This document shows positions 10,711-21,269 of a stretch of DNA of 64,000 nt, piece by piece. Made by a program: the position numbers and the translations under genes. The DNA is from Okapia johnstoni. Lineage: Eukaryota > Chordata > Mammalia > Artiodactyla > Giraffidae. The notes under the pieces were generated by a model. It saw only the letters and a list, made by a program, of their open reading frames with translations. It was not told where the DNA came from and made no database searches. Location of the stretch: assembly GCA_024291935.2 (NCBI GenBank), contig JAGTYA010000024.1, positions 5,580,001 to 5,644,000 of the forward strand, read 5' to 3'. How positions within the stretch are numbered: position 1 is the stretch's first letter; the number at the start of each line of letters is the position of its first letter.

Positions 10711-10824
10711 CCCCCAATGTCAACATTCCCAGTGAAGAGAGGGGTGGGGAGGCCAGAGTGGGGTTCACTTGGTGGGGTGGGCAGTGAGAGGGGGACAGAG
10801 AATGTCCGGCCACGTGCTCCCCAT

Positions 10825-10915
10825 GAAGACAGGGCCTGGCGTCCCTGGTTTTCTGCCATGTTCACAGGGCCTGGCACTCAACAGGTGCTCAGGAAATGTT
10901 CCCAACACGAGGCCC
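10825..10915 (+). mobile_element. L2 3'-end fragment
   Basis: The phrase 'catgttcacagggcctggca' followed by 'ctcaacaggtgctcaggaaa' is a sense L2 3' end. Confidence 0.6.
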
Positions 10916-11254
10916 AGGCCAGCCCCACTGGGAGCGCCCCCAATTCTTCCCACAACCGGACATCACATCCAAGAAGCCCTGCCCTCACTCTATCACTTCA
11001 CTCCTGACACCAGCTGTCTCGGCAAGGACTCAGAAACCATCTGAACTCCAATAAACAAACGCGTACAAAAAACGCTGCCATCTCCCTTCTGCTTCTGTTA
11101 CAAATCCAAGCGCTGTTCCCGCTTCTCCTGCTCCTGCACCTCCAGCCACCTGCGACCTCCCTCTGCCTCCCTAGAGATGGAAAACCCCAGCTCCTTTACA
11201 AGGTGGAGGAACAAAGATGCAAGAGCCTATCATTGGAAAACCCCATCCACCTCC

Positions 11255-11759
11255 GACAGCATATTGAAAAGCAGAGACATTACTTTGCCAACAAAGGTCC
11301 GTCTAGTCAAGGCTATGGTTTCTCCGGTAGTCACGTATGGATGTGAGAGTTGGACTGTAAAGAAAGCTGAACACTGAAGAATTGATGCTTTTGAACTGTG
11401 GTGTTGGAGAAGATTCTTGAGAGTCCCTTGGACTGCAAGGAGATCCAACCAGTCCATCCTAAAGGAGATCAGTCCTGGGTGTTCATTGGAAGGACTGATG
11501 TTGAAGCTGAAACTCCAATACTTTGGCCACGTGATGCGAAGAACTGACTCATTTGAAAAGACCCTCATGCTGGGAAAGATTGATGGCAGGAGGAGAAGGG
11601 AACGACAGAGGATGAGATGCTTGGATGGCATCACTGACTCAATGGACATGAGTTTGGATAAGCTCTGGGAGTTGGTGATGGGCAGGGAGGCCTAGCGTGC
11701 TGCGGTAGCAAAGAGTTGGACATGACTGAGCGACTGAGCTGAACTGAACTGAACTGAAC
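11255..11759 (+). mobile_element. BovB LINE, 5'-truncated 3' fragment
   Basis: About 505 bp of the RTE-clade LINE BovB, covering the C-terminal end of the reverse-transcriptase ORF and the 3' tail. Conceptual translation shows the landmark YGCESWTVKKAEH (ending near 11377), and the frame continuing from 11417 includes [12 protein letters not shown]. Frameshifts break the ORF. It ends in repeated gaact units. A possible 8-bp target duplication, ccacctcc, lies at 11247-11254 and 11760-11767. Confidence 0.92.
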
Positions 11760-11767
11760 CCACCTCC

Positions 11768-12419
11768 AAGGGGGCCGGAGCAGTTCAGAAAGATGAGCCC
11801 CAAAGGCTACAGAAGGAGGGATCAGCCCTCACCCCACTGAGGCCTGGTACCCACTGGGCACTCCAGTCACTCCTGGTGACCTCAACCACCCTGAGTGCCA
11901 CCCTCGTCCACAGTTATGGGTATACGTGAACCCACGGCTTCCTCTGGCCACATGTCCACTGCTGAGCCTGCCCTGTTCTCACTGTGAGGAAGTAGGTCCT
12001 CATGGAGCTGAATTCCAGTGCAGAAGACAGACCCCAAGTCCCCTTCCCCCATCTGGTGTTGCCTGGCTCCTCAGTCCTGACCCACAGCTTCCCCATGCAG
12101 CACAAGCCTGACCTGGTTGAGCCTGGTCCCCACCCCTGTGACCTGAGCTGTGGTGAGGAACCTGAAGGGGAAATAAACACAAAAGGCTTCACAGATCTCA
12201 AAATGGGGCCTAGGATCTGGGTCCTCGGGACTCCACAGTGGACCCCTCCCTGGTCCCACTGGCTGTTCCCATATAGTAGCTCCCCCCACCCCACCATGGC
12301 TGTCTGGCAGAACTCTCCCCAGCCAGTGGGCAGGGCATGGAGGTACCCACTCATTCCTAGCTTCCCAGGGCACAGATGGGTCAGTCAGTAGTTTGCATGC
12401 CTTGGTTCAGAACAGGCCC
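11768..12419. other. unique sequence, nothing recognised
   Basis: Frames at 12002-12391 plus and 11914-12354 minus are open over the same DNA, so at most one could be real. Neither has a recognisable domain. Confidence 0.5.
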
Positions 12420-12585
12420 AGCCCAGTTTGGCTGCCTGCTCATTGTGTGAACTGGACAATGTTTGTCACCTCCTCGAGCCTCAGTTTCCCCATCTGTGAA
12501 ATGGGCTTATGCAGGTGCCTGTCCCCGGGAGCTCTTGAGAAGAGTGAAGGCAGTGATACAAAGCAGGTGCCCGGCATGTGGGGAG
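12420..12585 (+). mobile_element. MIR SINE
   Basis: A well-kept core is seen: 'ctcgagcctcagtttcccca' followed by tctgtgaaatgggctt, then a decayed 3' end near 'gcaggtgcccggcatgtgg'. Confidence 0.75.
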
Positions 12586-12784
12586 CCTCCAAGCCTCTCC
12601 TCTGCGTATCAGGAGATTTCCAGCAGCTCTTCCTCCCACCTGAGCTCAGCTCCTCCCCCTCTCAGTCCCCTTCCCTCCTCCCACTGTCCCTGCCAGAGCA
12701 TGGCCCCCTCCGTCTCTCTGAGCTGTTCCAGCAGCCTCAGGTCTCCTGCCTCAGCCTCCAAACTCCAGGCTGTCTCCAGAGATG

Positions 12785-12900
12785 TTTTCTTATTTGCAGA
12801 CCTCATCATCTCACTACTGGTTCAACGGTTTTCCTGATGGCTCCTGTCACCATCAACTACCAAATAGAGTCCAAACCCTTAGCCTGTAGCCGGAGCAGCT
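12785..12900 (+). mobile_element. L2 LINE fragment, sense
   Basis: The run 'tcctgatggctcctgtcacc' followed by 'agtccaaacccttagcctg' matches the L2 segment that reads ggctcccattgcc ... agtccaaactccttagcctg. The 214-codon frame at 12393-13037 passes through this and the MIR above, so it is not a gene. Confidence 0.6.
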
Positions 12901-13069
12901 CCAGAAGGACCAGGAGAGAGGGGCCTGCGGCAGCACCTGATGGCAGGGAGGTAAGAACACTTCTTGCATTTCGCAAATCAGTAAAACTAGCCAAGTTTGC
13001 TAAACAGCTTTTATTTACGCTTCATGTAAAGATTTAGAAGACGGTGAATATCCGCTGACACCGATGTCA

Positions 13070-13105
13070 ATGGCACCAATGACGATGATGAAGATGATGG
13101 TTTAT
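13070..13105 (+). repeat. short GAT microsatellite
   Basis: The piece 'gacgatgatgaagatgatgg' is a short trinucleotide array. No MIR was recognised immediately upstream. Confidence 0.6.
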
Positions 13106-13145
13106 ATTTGGGGTGACTTCGGGATGGATGTGGATCTGCTCATCC

Positions 13146-13190
13146 AAAAAGTATTTATTGAGTGCCTACTGTGTGCCAGGCACTGCTCTC
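13146..13190 (-). mobile_element. L2 3'-end fragment, antisense
   Basis: 'aagtatttattgagtgccta' followed by ctgtgtgccaggcactgctc is the antisense L2 or MIR end. Confidence 0.65.
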
Positions 13191-13649
13191 ACAGGACTAA
13201 AGCCGGCTAGAGTCTCCCAGGCCACCTGCTGGGGCTGCTGCTATCTGCCATTCAGCTCCTCCATGGTCCAACCCCAGTACCTCTACAGCCGCATCTTCCC
13301 CACCCCCACCTCATGCTCTATTCTCTCCTGCATCTCTTCTCACATGGGTACCACAGCATCACTGCAGAATTAATAGGACTGTAAACCCTACGTGGAAGAG
13401 ATATTAGATCACTACCTTCATTTACCCCCTGCCATCAGTCCAGCCTGGAGGCAGCTTGGAGTTTACTCTCCCCATTTTGCATAGACCCCCAACAGACCCC
13501 AGACCCCTAGGGCACTTCAGTTTCTATTAAATACCCAAGTCCTTCATAAGAGGTGATCAATACCACCATAGGTCACACTGGGGACCACTGTCTGGAAGGG
13601 GAGAAAGACACATGGATGCACCCTAAGGATGCAGGATATTGATGTTTTC
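13191..13649. other. unique sequence, nothing recognised
   Basis: Pyrimidine-rich over 13255-13340. No repeat or exon was recognised. Confidence 0.45.
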
Positions 13650-13870
13650 ATAGAGAGACGTCACCCCAGATGGGGGCTCCTGGAGGGGAGACCAGGGAAC
13701 AATTCCCAGGACAGGTAGCACTTGATTTGGCCTTGAACTGAGAGTGCATTTTTCCCAGTGGAAGCAATGTAAGGCAGATGGAGGCTGCCTGGGTAGAGGA
13801 CACAGTAGGTACATTACTGAAGCTCAGGGTTAGGAACACAGGCAATAGAGTGAGCTGGCCAATGTGGCAC
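13650..13870 (-). mobile_element. possible L2 fragment, antisense
   Basis: A decayed 'acttgatttggccttgaact' and 'cccagtggaagcaatgtaag' resemble the antisense L2 body. Divergence makes this a weak call. Confidence 0.35.
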
Positions 13871-14074
13871 CTGATGGTCAGTGCAGATGACATCTCATGT
13901 CTAGATCTTGATGGCCCCACTCCAGAGGACACAGGGAGGATTGAAGGGTTTAGGCCACAGAGCACACCTCCAGGGGTGCCAGGAGCAGGAGCAAGTGTTT
14001 GGTGACACCAGTGATCCACATGGGGACAACAGCCAAAGGGCAGTTAGGATGACAGTAGATGTGGGGACAGGGCA

Positions 14075-14235
14075 GTCTCTGAGCCCGGACAGAAGTGGCC
14101 TCAACCCTGGCTCTAGTCCCCTCTCTGCACCCCAGTTTCCCATCTGTAAGTGGGGGTTCAGGCCCACCTTGCAGGGCTCCTGGAGCATCACTGACAAACC
14201 AGCAAAGCACCCAGAACTCAGAGTAAGCGTCCACT
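14075..14235 (+). mobile_element. MIR SINE
   Basis: Landmarks 'tcaaccctggctctagtccc', 'caccccagtttcccatctgt' and 'ccaccttgcagggctcctgg' follow MIR order. Confidence 0.7.
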
Positions 14236-14539
14236 GTGACTGTTGTTTGAGGGCCTGGCAACAGGCAGAGCCTCTTGGGGAGTGAGGAGTGTGAGAATTA
14301 TCAACCAGAGAGGAGATAATTGAAATCTCAGGTGTGAAAGAGGCCCCCCGGGGACAGAATGGGAAGAGAAGAGATGAAAGGGTGGCAGCTCCAAGGGGAG
14401 CCCTGGAATCCCTGGCTGGATTCTGCCCATGGCCTCCTCTGAAGTCACAAAGAAAAACTGGACTATGGCTGCAGCATTTGACACAGAGAAGAATCTTCTC
14501 ACCAAGGAGACATAAATGTGGAGGCTAGGAAGGTGAGCG
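14236..14539. other. unique sequence, nothing recognised
   Basis: No repeat or exon was recognised between two plus-strand MIR copies. Confidence 0.45.
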
Positions 14540-14720
14540 CGAATCCAACTCCCTCACTCACTCTCCGTATGATGCTGAGCAAGTGACTTGTTCTCTCTAA
14601 CACTCAATTTCCTCATCTTTCAAAGGGAGACAACTGCTGTTGACAACGCATCCTATGGGGTTGCTGTGAGGATTAGAGATAACGCATGTAAAGTTTAGTG
14701 CTCAGTACAAACCAGTGGAA
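14540..14720 (+). mobile_element. MIR SINE, near full length
   Basis: Good order of landmarks: 'ctgagcaagtgacttgttct', 'aatttcctcatctttcaaag', 'ggttgctgtgaggattagag', 'taacgcatgtaaagtttagt'. Its 3' end runs directly into the largest GATGRT array. Confidence 0.8.
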
Positions 14721-14721
14721 G

Positions 14722-15110
14722 TTGTAGTGATGATGCTGGCGGTGATGGTGGTAGAGATGGTGCTGGTGGAAATAGTGAATGCGATGTTGGGATGATGATT
14801 GAGGTGGTGATGATGGAGGTAATGATGATGATGGAAATGGTGATAATGGTGGAAGTGGTGGTGGTAATAGAGATGGTGATGGTGATGGAGGTGGTGATTG
14901 TGATGGAGGTGGTGGTGGTGATGGTGGTGGTGATGATGATGGAGGCGGTGGTAGTGATGGAGGTGGTGATGGTGATAGAGGTGATAATGATGATGGAAAT
15001 GGTGATGATGATGGAGGTGGTGATGATGATGGAGGTGGTGGTAGTGATGGAGGCAGTGGTGGTAATGGAGGTGATGATGGAGCTGGTGGTGAAGATGGTG
15101 GTAATGATCA
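14722..15110 (+). repeat. GATGGAGGTGGT microsatellite array (largest)
   Basis: About 390 bp of imperfect gat, gga and ggt trinucleotides. Higher-order 12-15 bp units such as gatgatggaggtggt recur. Frames on both strands are open throughout (Met/Val/Glu-rich on plus, Ile/Thr-rich on minus), an artefact of the repeat. It follows a plus-strand MIR. Confidence 0.92.
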
Positions 15111-15552
15111 TTGTCTGCTTCATTATGGCCCCATGGAGGGTGGGATTAAACCCACATACACACAAACGTGGTTTGGATGTTGACTCTGAACCTAATGATG
15201 TCATACACACACACACATCAGGATGTATGAAAAGATTTACTATTCACATAACGAGGCCTTTTGAAGTGAGAAGAGCATGCACCCAACTTGTTCATTTAGT
15301 TTGAGCCAAGGGAGGGGCTTCAGCTTTTATTATGGTTAGAGATAAGGCCAGGGTGAAGGTTCCTATATATGGAATATGGTTTACTCACTTTTTTGCTGAA
15401 ATTCTTCCAGAGCCAGGAAAGGGAACATAGGATTTCTATCAATTTGTCCAGATAAGGGATGAAAAGGGGAAAAGAGAACATGTGACCAGAACCACATGTC
15501 AGTGGCCCAACATTGAAAATGGAGTCAAGCTCTTCTTTACAATGGAGGTAAT
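15111..15552. other. unique sequence with a short AC run
   Basis: A short (AC)n run lies near 15204-15217. Otherwise no repeat or exon was recognised. Confidence 0.5.
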
Positions 15553-15586
15553 GATAACAATGTTGTTGATGATGATGATGATGAAG
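15553..15586 (+). repeat. short GAT microsatellite
   Basis: 'ttgttgatgatgatgatgat' is a short trinucleotide run. Confidence 0.7.
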
Positions 15587-16082
15587 GCAGATCCTGCCAC
15601 CAGGACCTCCCTGGCTCCTTCTTCTGTTTTGGCCAGAGGTGCCCTCATGGTCCACCCCCCTATCCACCCCCATACCCAGGATTTGATGTACAAATCATTT
15701 TCTCCATCACTGGGTCATTGATATTCACTGAGTGAACATTCTTAGCTGAGAGCTGTGGAGGATCCAAATTGTGAAATTGTGGAGGGGAACACAGATTTGT
15801 TTCTCAAATCTCAGAGACTAAAATTGGGGGGAGGAATGTGGAAATGGGAGCTCTAGGGAGGCTGAGGACAACATAGACGTCAGTCTCCTTGACCCTGAGG
15901 AGAGAAACCACAGGGATGATATGGACAAACCCCAGGCCTTCTCAGGCCATTGAGGGAGGTGGGAGTAAGGAAAGAAAGCGTTTGACTCCTTGAAGATGAC
16001 TTCAAGGAAGTGGTCATGTTCTTGCAGCTACCATCAAAGCTTTGATCCCAAGCAAGATGATAAACACAAATTGCAAGGCCCA
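15587..16082. other. unique sequence, nothing recognised
   Basis: No repeat or exon was recognised up to the BovB target site at 16083. Confidence 0.45.
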
Positions 16083-16093
16083 TGGGGGCCAGA

Positions 16094-16534
16094 CTACTGG
16101 TTTTCCCAGTATTCATGTATGGATGTGAGAGTTGGACCATAAAGAAGGCTGAGCGCTGAAGAATTGATGCTTTTGAACTCTGGTGTGGAAGACTCCCGAG
16201 GGTCCCTTGGACTGCAAGATCAAACTAGTCAATCCTAAAGGAAATCAATCCTGTATATTCATTGGAAGGACTGATGCTGAAGCTGAAGCTCCAATACTTT
16301 GGCCACCTGATGCGAAGAACTAACTCATCTGAAAAGACCCTGATGCTGGGAAAGATTGAAGGTGGGAGGAGAAGGGAACGACAGAGAATGAGATGGTTGG
16401 ATGGCATCACCAACTCAATGGACATGAGTTTGAGTAGGCTCCGGGAGATGGTGATGGACAGGGAAGCCTGGCATGCTGCAGTCCATGGGGTCACAAAGAG
16501 CTGGACAGGACTGAGCGACTGAACAACAACAACG
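16094..16534 (+). mobile_element. BovB LINE, 5'-truncated, with target duplication
   Basis: About 440 bp of BovB 3' sequence. It opens with the 'catgtatggatgtgagagtt' segment and ends 'ctgagcgactgaacaacaac', an ACA-type tail instead of GAACT repeats. The internal frame 16262-16522 carries [13 protein letters not shown] perfect 11-bp duplication, tgggggccaga, flanks it at 16083-16093 and 16535-16545. The element is dead: truncated and frame-broken. Confidence 0.93.
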
Positions 16535-16559
16535 TGGGGGCCAGATCTTGAATCTTCAC

Positions 16560-16705
16560 ACACATCAGCCTCTGCAAGGTGAGAGTTATTTCTGTGTTTC
16601 AGATGAGCAACCTGGGGCTCAGAGGTGAAACGTGGCCTGCCCAAATTTGTCCCTGATTAGCCTGAAGCCACAGCCAGCACTGTTCTCTGAAGCACACCGA
16701 TGCTA
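16560..16705 (-). mobile_element. MIR SINE, antisense
   Basis: 'ttctgtgtttcagatgagca', 'acctggggctcagaggtgaa' and 'acgtggcctgcccaaatttg' give antisense MIR. Confidence 0.65.
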
Positions 16706-16877
16706 CACAAGCAGGGCAGATTTTGTTTTTTATGTCATAGAATCTAGTCATTTACCAACTGCAGAACCATCAATGGTGGAACTGGTGAGAAGTTGGGTGT
16801 GGGGCTCTGTGTTGAGCAGAACTCATTGGAACGTGATTATTCTCACTTGCACCTCTGAGCAGCCTCAAAACATGGCA

Positions 16878-17100
16878 TGTGTGCATGTATGCTAAGTCAC
16901 TTCAATCATCTCTGACTCTGAGACCCTATGGACTGTAGCCCATCAGGCTCCTCTGTCCATGGGATTCTCCAGGCTGGAATACTGGAGTGGGTTGCCATGC
17001 CCACCTCCAGGGGATCTTCCGGACCCAGGGATCAAACCTGCATCTCCCGTGTCTCCTGCACTGCAGGCAGATTCTTAACCTCTGAGCCACCAGGGAAGCT
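16878..17100 (-). mobile_element. Bov-tA SINE with perfect 16-bp target duplication
   Basis: Antisense Bov-tA: the 3' part is at left ('atgctaagtcacttcaatca') and the tRNA-derived head at right ('ctctgagccaccagggaagc'). It is flanked by the exact direct repeat gcctcaaaacatggca at 16862-16877 and 17101-17116. Clean duplications of this kind indicate L1-type endonuclease-mediated insertion that has decayed little. Confidence 0.95.
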
Positions 17101-17116
17101 GCCTCAAAACATGGCA

Positions 17117-18335
17117 ATAAACATCAAAATTTCAAACCTCTGTGCATCAAAGACCCAATTAACAGAGTGAAAGGCGATCCACGGAATGGGAGGAAATATT
17201 TGCAAATCATATATCCAATAAGGGGTTAAGATCCAAAATCTATAAAGAACTCCTACAGCTCAACATCACAACAACAGATTCTAAAATAGTAGAAGGGCTT
17301 GAGTGGATGTTTCTTTAAAGATAAGCAAATGGCCAGTAAGAACTTGAAAAGATACTCAACATGACTAATCATTAGGGAAATGAAAGTGAAAACCACAGTG
17401 AGAAACCTATCAGGATGGCTACAATCCAGAAAAAAAAAAAGAGAGAGAGAAAAGAAAATAACAAATGTTGGTGAGGATATGGAGAAATCAGAACATTTAT
17501 GCACTGTTAGTGGATATGTAAAATGGTACAGCTACTATGGAAAACAGTATGATGATTCCTCAAAAGATTAAAAATTAAATTAACCCATGATCCAGCAATT
17601 CCACTTCTAGGCATGTACCCAAAATAATTGAAAGCAAGGTCTTGAAGATATATTCATACACCCATGTTCATAGCAGCATTCTTCACAGCAGCCCCATAAT
17701 GAAAGCAACCTAAGGGTCCACAGACAGATGAATGGTTAAACAAAATGTAGTATTGTAGGCCTGGTGGCTCAGACAGTAAAGAATGTGCCTGCAGTGCGGG
17801 AGACCAGGTTTGATCCCTGGGAAGATCCCCTGGAGAAGGAAGTGGCAACCCACTCTAGTATTCTTGCCTGGAGAATTCCATGGACAGAGGAGCCTGACTT
17901 GCTACAGTCCATGGGGCCGCAAAGAGTCAAATATGACTGAGTGACACTTTCAGTTGTCATACCTATAATACAATTGAATATTATTCAATCCAAATAGGAA
18001 AGAAATTTTGACATGTGCCCTAATAGGAAAGAACTTTGAAGATATTAACCTAAGTGAAATAAGCTAGTCACAAAAGGACAAGTACTGTGTGATGTCACTT
18101 TCGTGAGATACCTCTGGTTGCCAGGGGTTGGGGTCGGGGGTGGGGGGGATAGGGGTTTACTGTTTAATGGGTCAGAGTTCTGTTTTGCAAGATTAATAGA
18201 ATTTTGGGGGTGGATGTCTATGATAGCTGCACAACAATGTGAATGAACACAATGCCACAGAACTGTACACTTCAAAAAAGTTAAGACAGTAACTTCTGTG
18301 GGATTTGTATTTCTCACAATTAATTATTTTTTTAA
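17117..18335 (+). mobile_element. L1 LINE 3' fragment (old L1)
   Basis: End of ORF2 plus 3' untranslated region. Landmarks: 'ggaggaaatatttgcaaatc', 'agatactcaacatgactaat', 'gttggtgaggatatggagaa', 'ccagcaattccacttctagg', and 'gaactgtacacttcaaaaaa' near the end. It is interrupted by a Bov-tA at 17758-17951. Frames are broken throughout. A five-run G tract sits at 18124-18155 in the 3' part. Confidence 0.9.
17758..17951 (+). mobile_element. Bov-tA SINE inside the L1
   Basis: Head 'cctggtggctcagacagtaa', middle 'gatcccctggagaaggaagt' and 3' part 'agtccatggggccgcaaaga' then 'atgactgagtgacacttt'. It splits the L1 at 17757/17952, so it is younger than the L1. Confidence 0.92.
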
Positions 18336-18454
18336 TGGTGATAGATCCACAGTCCTAAAGCCTCTAGACCACAGGACAATGAGTAGGATACAACATTGGA
18401 CCCACGCAAGCTTGTTGAACCCTCAGACACCCCAGGCTCCTGTGCTATAGCTCT

Positions 18455-18590
18455 CATCCTCTACTTGGATAAGAAAACTAAAGCTCAGAGAGGCTGAGGG
18501 AGCATCCCAAGTTTGCACAGTGGGTCAGAAGCAGAATCAGGCTTATGCCTTGTCTGTTCTGATTCCACATGCAGGCCCCCAGCCACTGTT
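18455..18590 (-). mobile_element. MIR SINE, antisense
   Basis: 'ggataagaaaactaaagctc', 'agagaggctgagggagcatc' and 'gtgggtcagaagcagaatca' give antisense MIR. Confidence 0.7.
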
Positions 18591-19154
18591 CCAAGTTGCT
18601 TCTAGAAAACGTGTACCAAGAGCTACACTTATGTCCATACTCATGACTCCTGGACCAAGACCCAGAGATCTCCATGCTAGTTGTCCTGGCCTGGCGTTTG
18701 AGGCCACTTGCCCACAGTTCTCTGCATACTCCCATCATCCTTCACTCCAGTTGGCCCCCGACAACTGGACCCCTCATCTCCCTTCCGTTTCCTGTCCAGA
18801 CCTTGTTTTACATCCCGGGGCTTCTTCTCCAACTGTCACATGCTGAACTTCCTTCATCACACCTTCTGTGACCCCATAGCTGCCTGTCATCCTCCTGTGG
18901 AGAGATGGGGGCTCTGGGCTTCCAGTCAAGACCCCACGATGCTCTCAGCCACCATTGGCACACTGAGGGCAAGCACTCAGGAGCAGCCTCAGCTGCCAGG
19001 TTCCTGGGAGGAGGCTGCCATCTTGCAAGGAGTACTAACTCATTCTCCGCCACTGTCTTTCCAGACAGCGACCTCCACGTGGATGATCTTGATCTGACAA
19101 AAAGGGCCTTTCCCAGTGTCTTCCTCTCTCCCCAAAACGTGGTGAAGAGAGGCT
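18591..19154. other. unique sequence, nothing recognised
   Basis: Several overlapping frames occur (18520-18846, 18708-19097 plus; 18808-19053 minus), with no protein family recognised. Confidence 0.5.
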
Positions 19155-19340
19155 GATCTTGGGATTAAGATCTCAACTCTACCATTTCCAGAAAGTGAGG
19201 CCCCAGGCAATCAAGCACCCTCTCTGAGCCTCAGTTTTCTCATCTGCAAAATGGAGACAGAAGTAACGATTTCACAGTGTGTATAGCCGGTGGTGAAAGC
19301 AAAGCCCTTGACTCCTAGGAAGGGCTTGGTAAACGTTCCC
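19155..19340 (+). mobile_element. MIR SINE
   Basis: 'tctctgagcctcagttttct' then 'catctgcaaaatggagacag' is a well-preserved MIR core, followed by a decayed 3' half. Confidence 0.8.
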
Positions 19341-19394
19341 GGTAAATTCTCCCTTTTTTTCTGTCCGTGAACTGGAAAGTGTGAGTTGACATCA

Positions 19395-19498
19395 CAAAGC
19401 CCTGGCCTTGCATCTGTGGTCCACCCCTTACAAGCTGTATGATCTCAGACAAGTGACTTGATTTCTCTGAACTTGTTCCCTCTTCTGTTATAATGAAC
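19395..19498 (+). mobile_element. MIR fragment
   Basis: 'acaagctgtatgatctcaga', 'caagtgacttgatttctctg' and 'aacttgttccctcttctgtt' match the MIR middle. Confidence 0.7.
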
Positions 19499-20189
19499 CA
19501 GCCATGAGTGCCCCCTCGCTGACTGGTTTCAGTTGAAGTCGATGATTCAGTGAAGAATAGGAGCTCGACACACACCAGCTGGTCCTTTCCCACCGCTCCC
19601 AGCTCTCTTTCCTTGGCACAGGCCAGTTGGGTCCACACCAAGTACACCACCACGTTGATCCCACTTGGCCTTTTCTTCTGGGCCTGTCCTCCTGGCTACT
19701 CTGAGTGGATTTCACAGCAGAAATGACTTTTACAGAAATGGACTCTGATGCAGTCTGGAAACCATGATTCAGAGAACACAGGGAGTAGCTGCCAAGACAA
19801 GCATGTGTGGGAACAGTGTCTCTGGGGAAGCCTCCCTGTCCCTGGGCTCCGATGTCCCGATGGGGTCCCTGCAGCAGGGACCCTGTCAAAGGGTCATCTC
19901 CTGGTGCTGGGTTCCCTCCAGACAAGAGGACTCAGACAGACCTGCACTCCAGGTCCAGCTCCTCGGGTCAGCCCCCTCCCCCACTCCTGGGTCAAGCTTC
20001 CTTCCCTTTCAAATGGTGATACTAAGGGCCGCCTCCTCCTTCCCAGGCTCTAGTGAAGAGGAGATGGCTGGCTCACAGAAAATGCTCTGGGCCCAGCACC
20101 CCTAGATACTGGATAATGGTACCAGTTATTATTAATTATATCCAGCATTCCCCCACCCATTATGTGGTGCTTATGGGTCATCCCTTATA
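19499..20189. other. unique sequence, nothing recognised
   Basis: Frames 19488-19925 minus and 19764-20105 plus overlap, with no recognisable domain. An AT-rich patch (ttattattaattat) is at about 20126-20140. Confidence 0.5.
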
Positions 20190-20305
20190 CACTGAGCCTC
20201 TTAACAGTCTGTAAAATGGGCATGAAAACTCTTACCCTATAAGATCATGGGAACTTAAATGCCTTGTACAGAGCCTGGGACGTAGTAGGTGCTCAACTTA
20301 CACAC
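20190..20305 (+). mobile_element. MIR SINE 3' half
   Basis: 'cagtctgtaaaatgggcatg', 'tacagagcctgggacgtagt' and 'aggtgctcaacttac' follow MIR order. Confidence 0.7.
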
Positions 20306-20774
20306 AGTCCCTCCTCCTCCTTCTCCCCCTCTCCCTGTGGATGCAGCTTACGCCCAGTTATCCAAGTCCAGTGAACGGCCTCTGACACTGCCCAATCCCA
20401 GGACTGGATCCAGGTCTGTCCACCCGTCTGGATCTTACTTCCGGGGCCGTGCCTAGGGAAAGCTCAGCTCCTTCTCTCCTCCCAAACACCCACACACAGC
20501 AAGCATTTTGAATTGATTGGTGTTAGAGATTTGTGGGGCTGGAGGGAGGGATGCAGACTCTCTGGCTCTGTTCTCTCTCGTGCTCCCTCATTTTTCAGGA
20601 GGAAGCTGGGCTGGTTTCGTGCAGAGCAATTTTACCTGCAGCCTCCCAGTAACCTTCCCACCAGCTGGTTCTGAGCCCTCAGGATGTCAGTTTTTGGTGC
20701 ACGAGGGCATCTTCCAGATAAACACTTCAGTCTCCCCATGAAGAGTTGTGATGATCAAAAATGTATTCCTCATG
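20306..20774. other. unique sequence, nothing recognised
   Basis: No repeat or exon was recognised. The small frame 20517-20741 has no match that I know. Confidence 0.45.
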
Positions 20775-20890
20775 TTCCAGAGGTATTATCATCACTGCTT
20801 TACAGATGAAGTAATGGAGGCTCAGAGACGTTAAGTGCCATAGGCACACAGTGAAGGAATAATTTTGGCAACAGTAGCACCATCTGGGGT
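20775..20890 (-). mobile_element. MIR SINE, antisense
   Basis: 'attatcatcactgctttaca', 'gatgaagtaatggaggctca' and 'gagacgttaagtgccatagg' give antisense MIR. Confidence 0.7.
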
Positions 20891-20894
20891 GTGG

Positions 20895-21070
20895 CACTTG
20901 GGCCCTTGGGTTCTGTCCAGATAACCCTGGTCTGGTCCCAGCTCCACCACTGAGTTTTCACAGTCCCCATGTTACAGGCCATCTGTGAGGTGAATAAGAT
21001 GACACATCTCAGGTGCTCGAAAAGTGCAGGCATGTAGTAGGTGCTCAAGTAAATGCAGCCACTGTTGTTC
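20895..21070 (+). mobile_element. MIR SINE
   Basis: A plus-strand MIR directly abutting the antisense copy above: a decayed 5' half, then 'gccatctgtgaggtgaataa' and the 3' end 'catgtagtaggtgctcaagt'. The pair forms an imperfect inverted repeat. Confidence 0.7.
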
Positions 21071-21269
21071 GCACAGATGAGCTGACTGTACCTGTAGAAC
21101 CTTCCCTGTCTCGGGTTCTACCCCTGTCCTGTCCTGTCTCTGTTCCATTTCTGTTCCATCTCTTTTTCCAAAACCACTCAAAATTTCTCTCCCTGAGGAT
21201 GACCTCCCTAACCCGCCTCACTTGACTCTTGCCTGACAGCCCCATGAAGATGGAGAATGAGATTTGGAA

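Noticed and set aside
11417..11695. BovB C-terminal frames (also 16262-16522, 32716-33015, 35648-35836) as host genes
   Set aside because: They are fragments of the BovB reverse-transcriptase ORF in truncated, frame-broken copies.
12393..13037. 214-codon plus-strand frame as a gene
   Set aside because: It reads through a plus-strand MIR (12420-12585) and an L2 segment (12785-12900).
2525..15110. CRISPR array
   Set aside because: The repeats are short imperfect trinucleotides without spacers, in a mammalian genome.
14695..15304. Long frames on both strands through the GAT array (Met/Val/Glu and Ile/Thr peptides)
   Set aside because: Trinucleotide arrays leave all frames open; simultaneous opening on both strands shows a composition artefact.
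15361..15372. CArG box (cctatatatgg)
   Set aside because: The central A/T run is seven bases, one too many for the SRF consensus.
16878..17100. tRNA gene
   Set aside because: The tRNA-like head belongs to a Bov-tA SINE; no free-standing tRNA with an anticodon stem was seen in the window.
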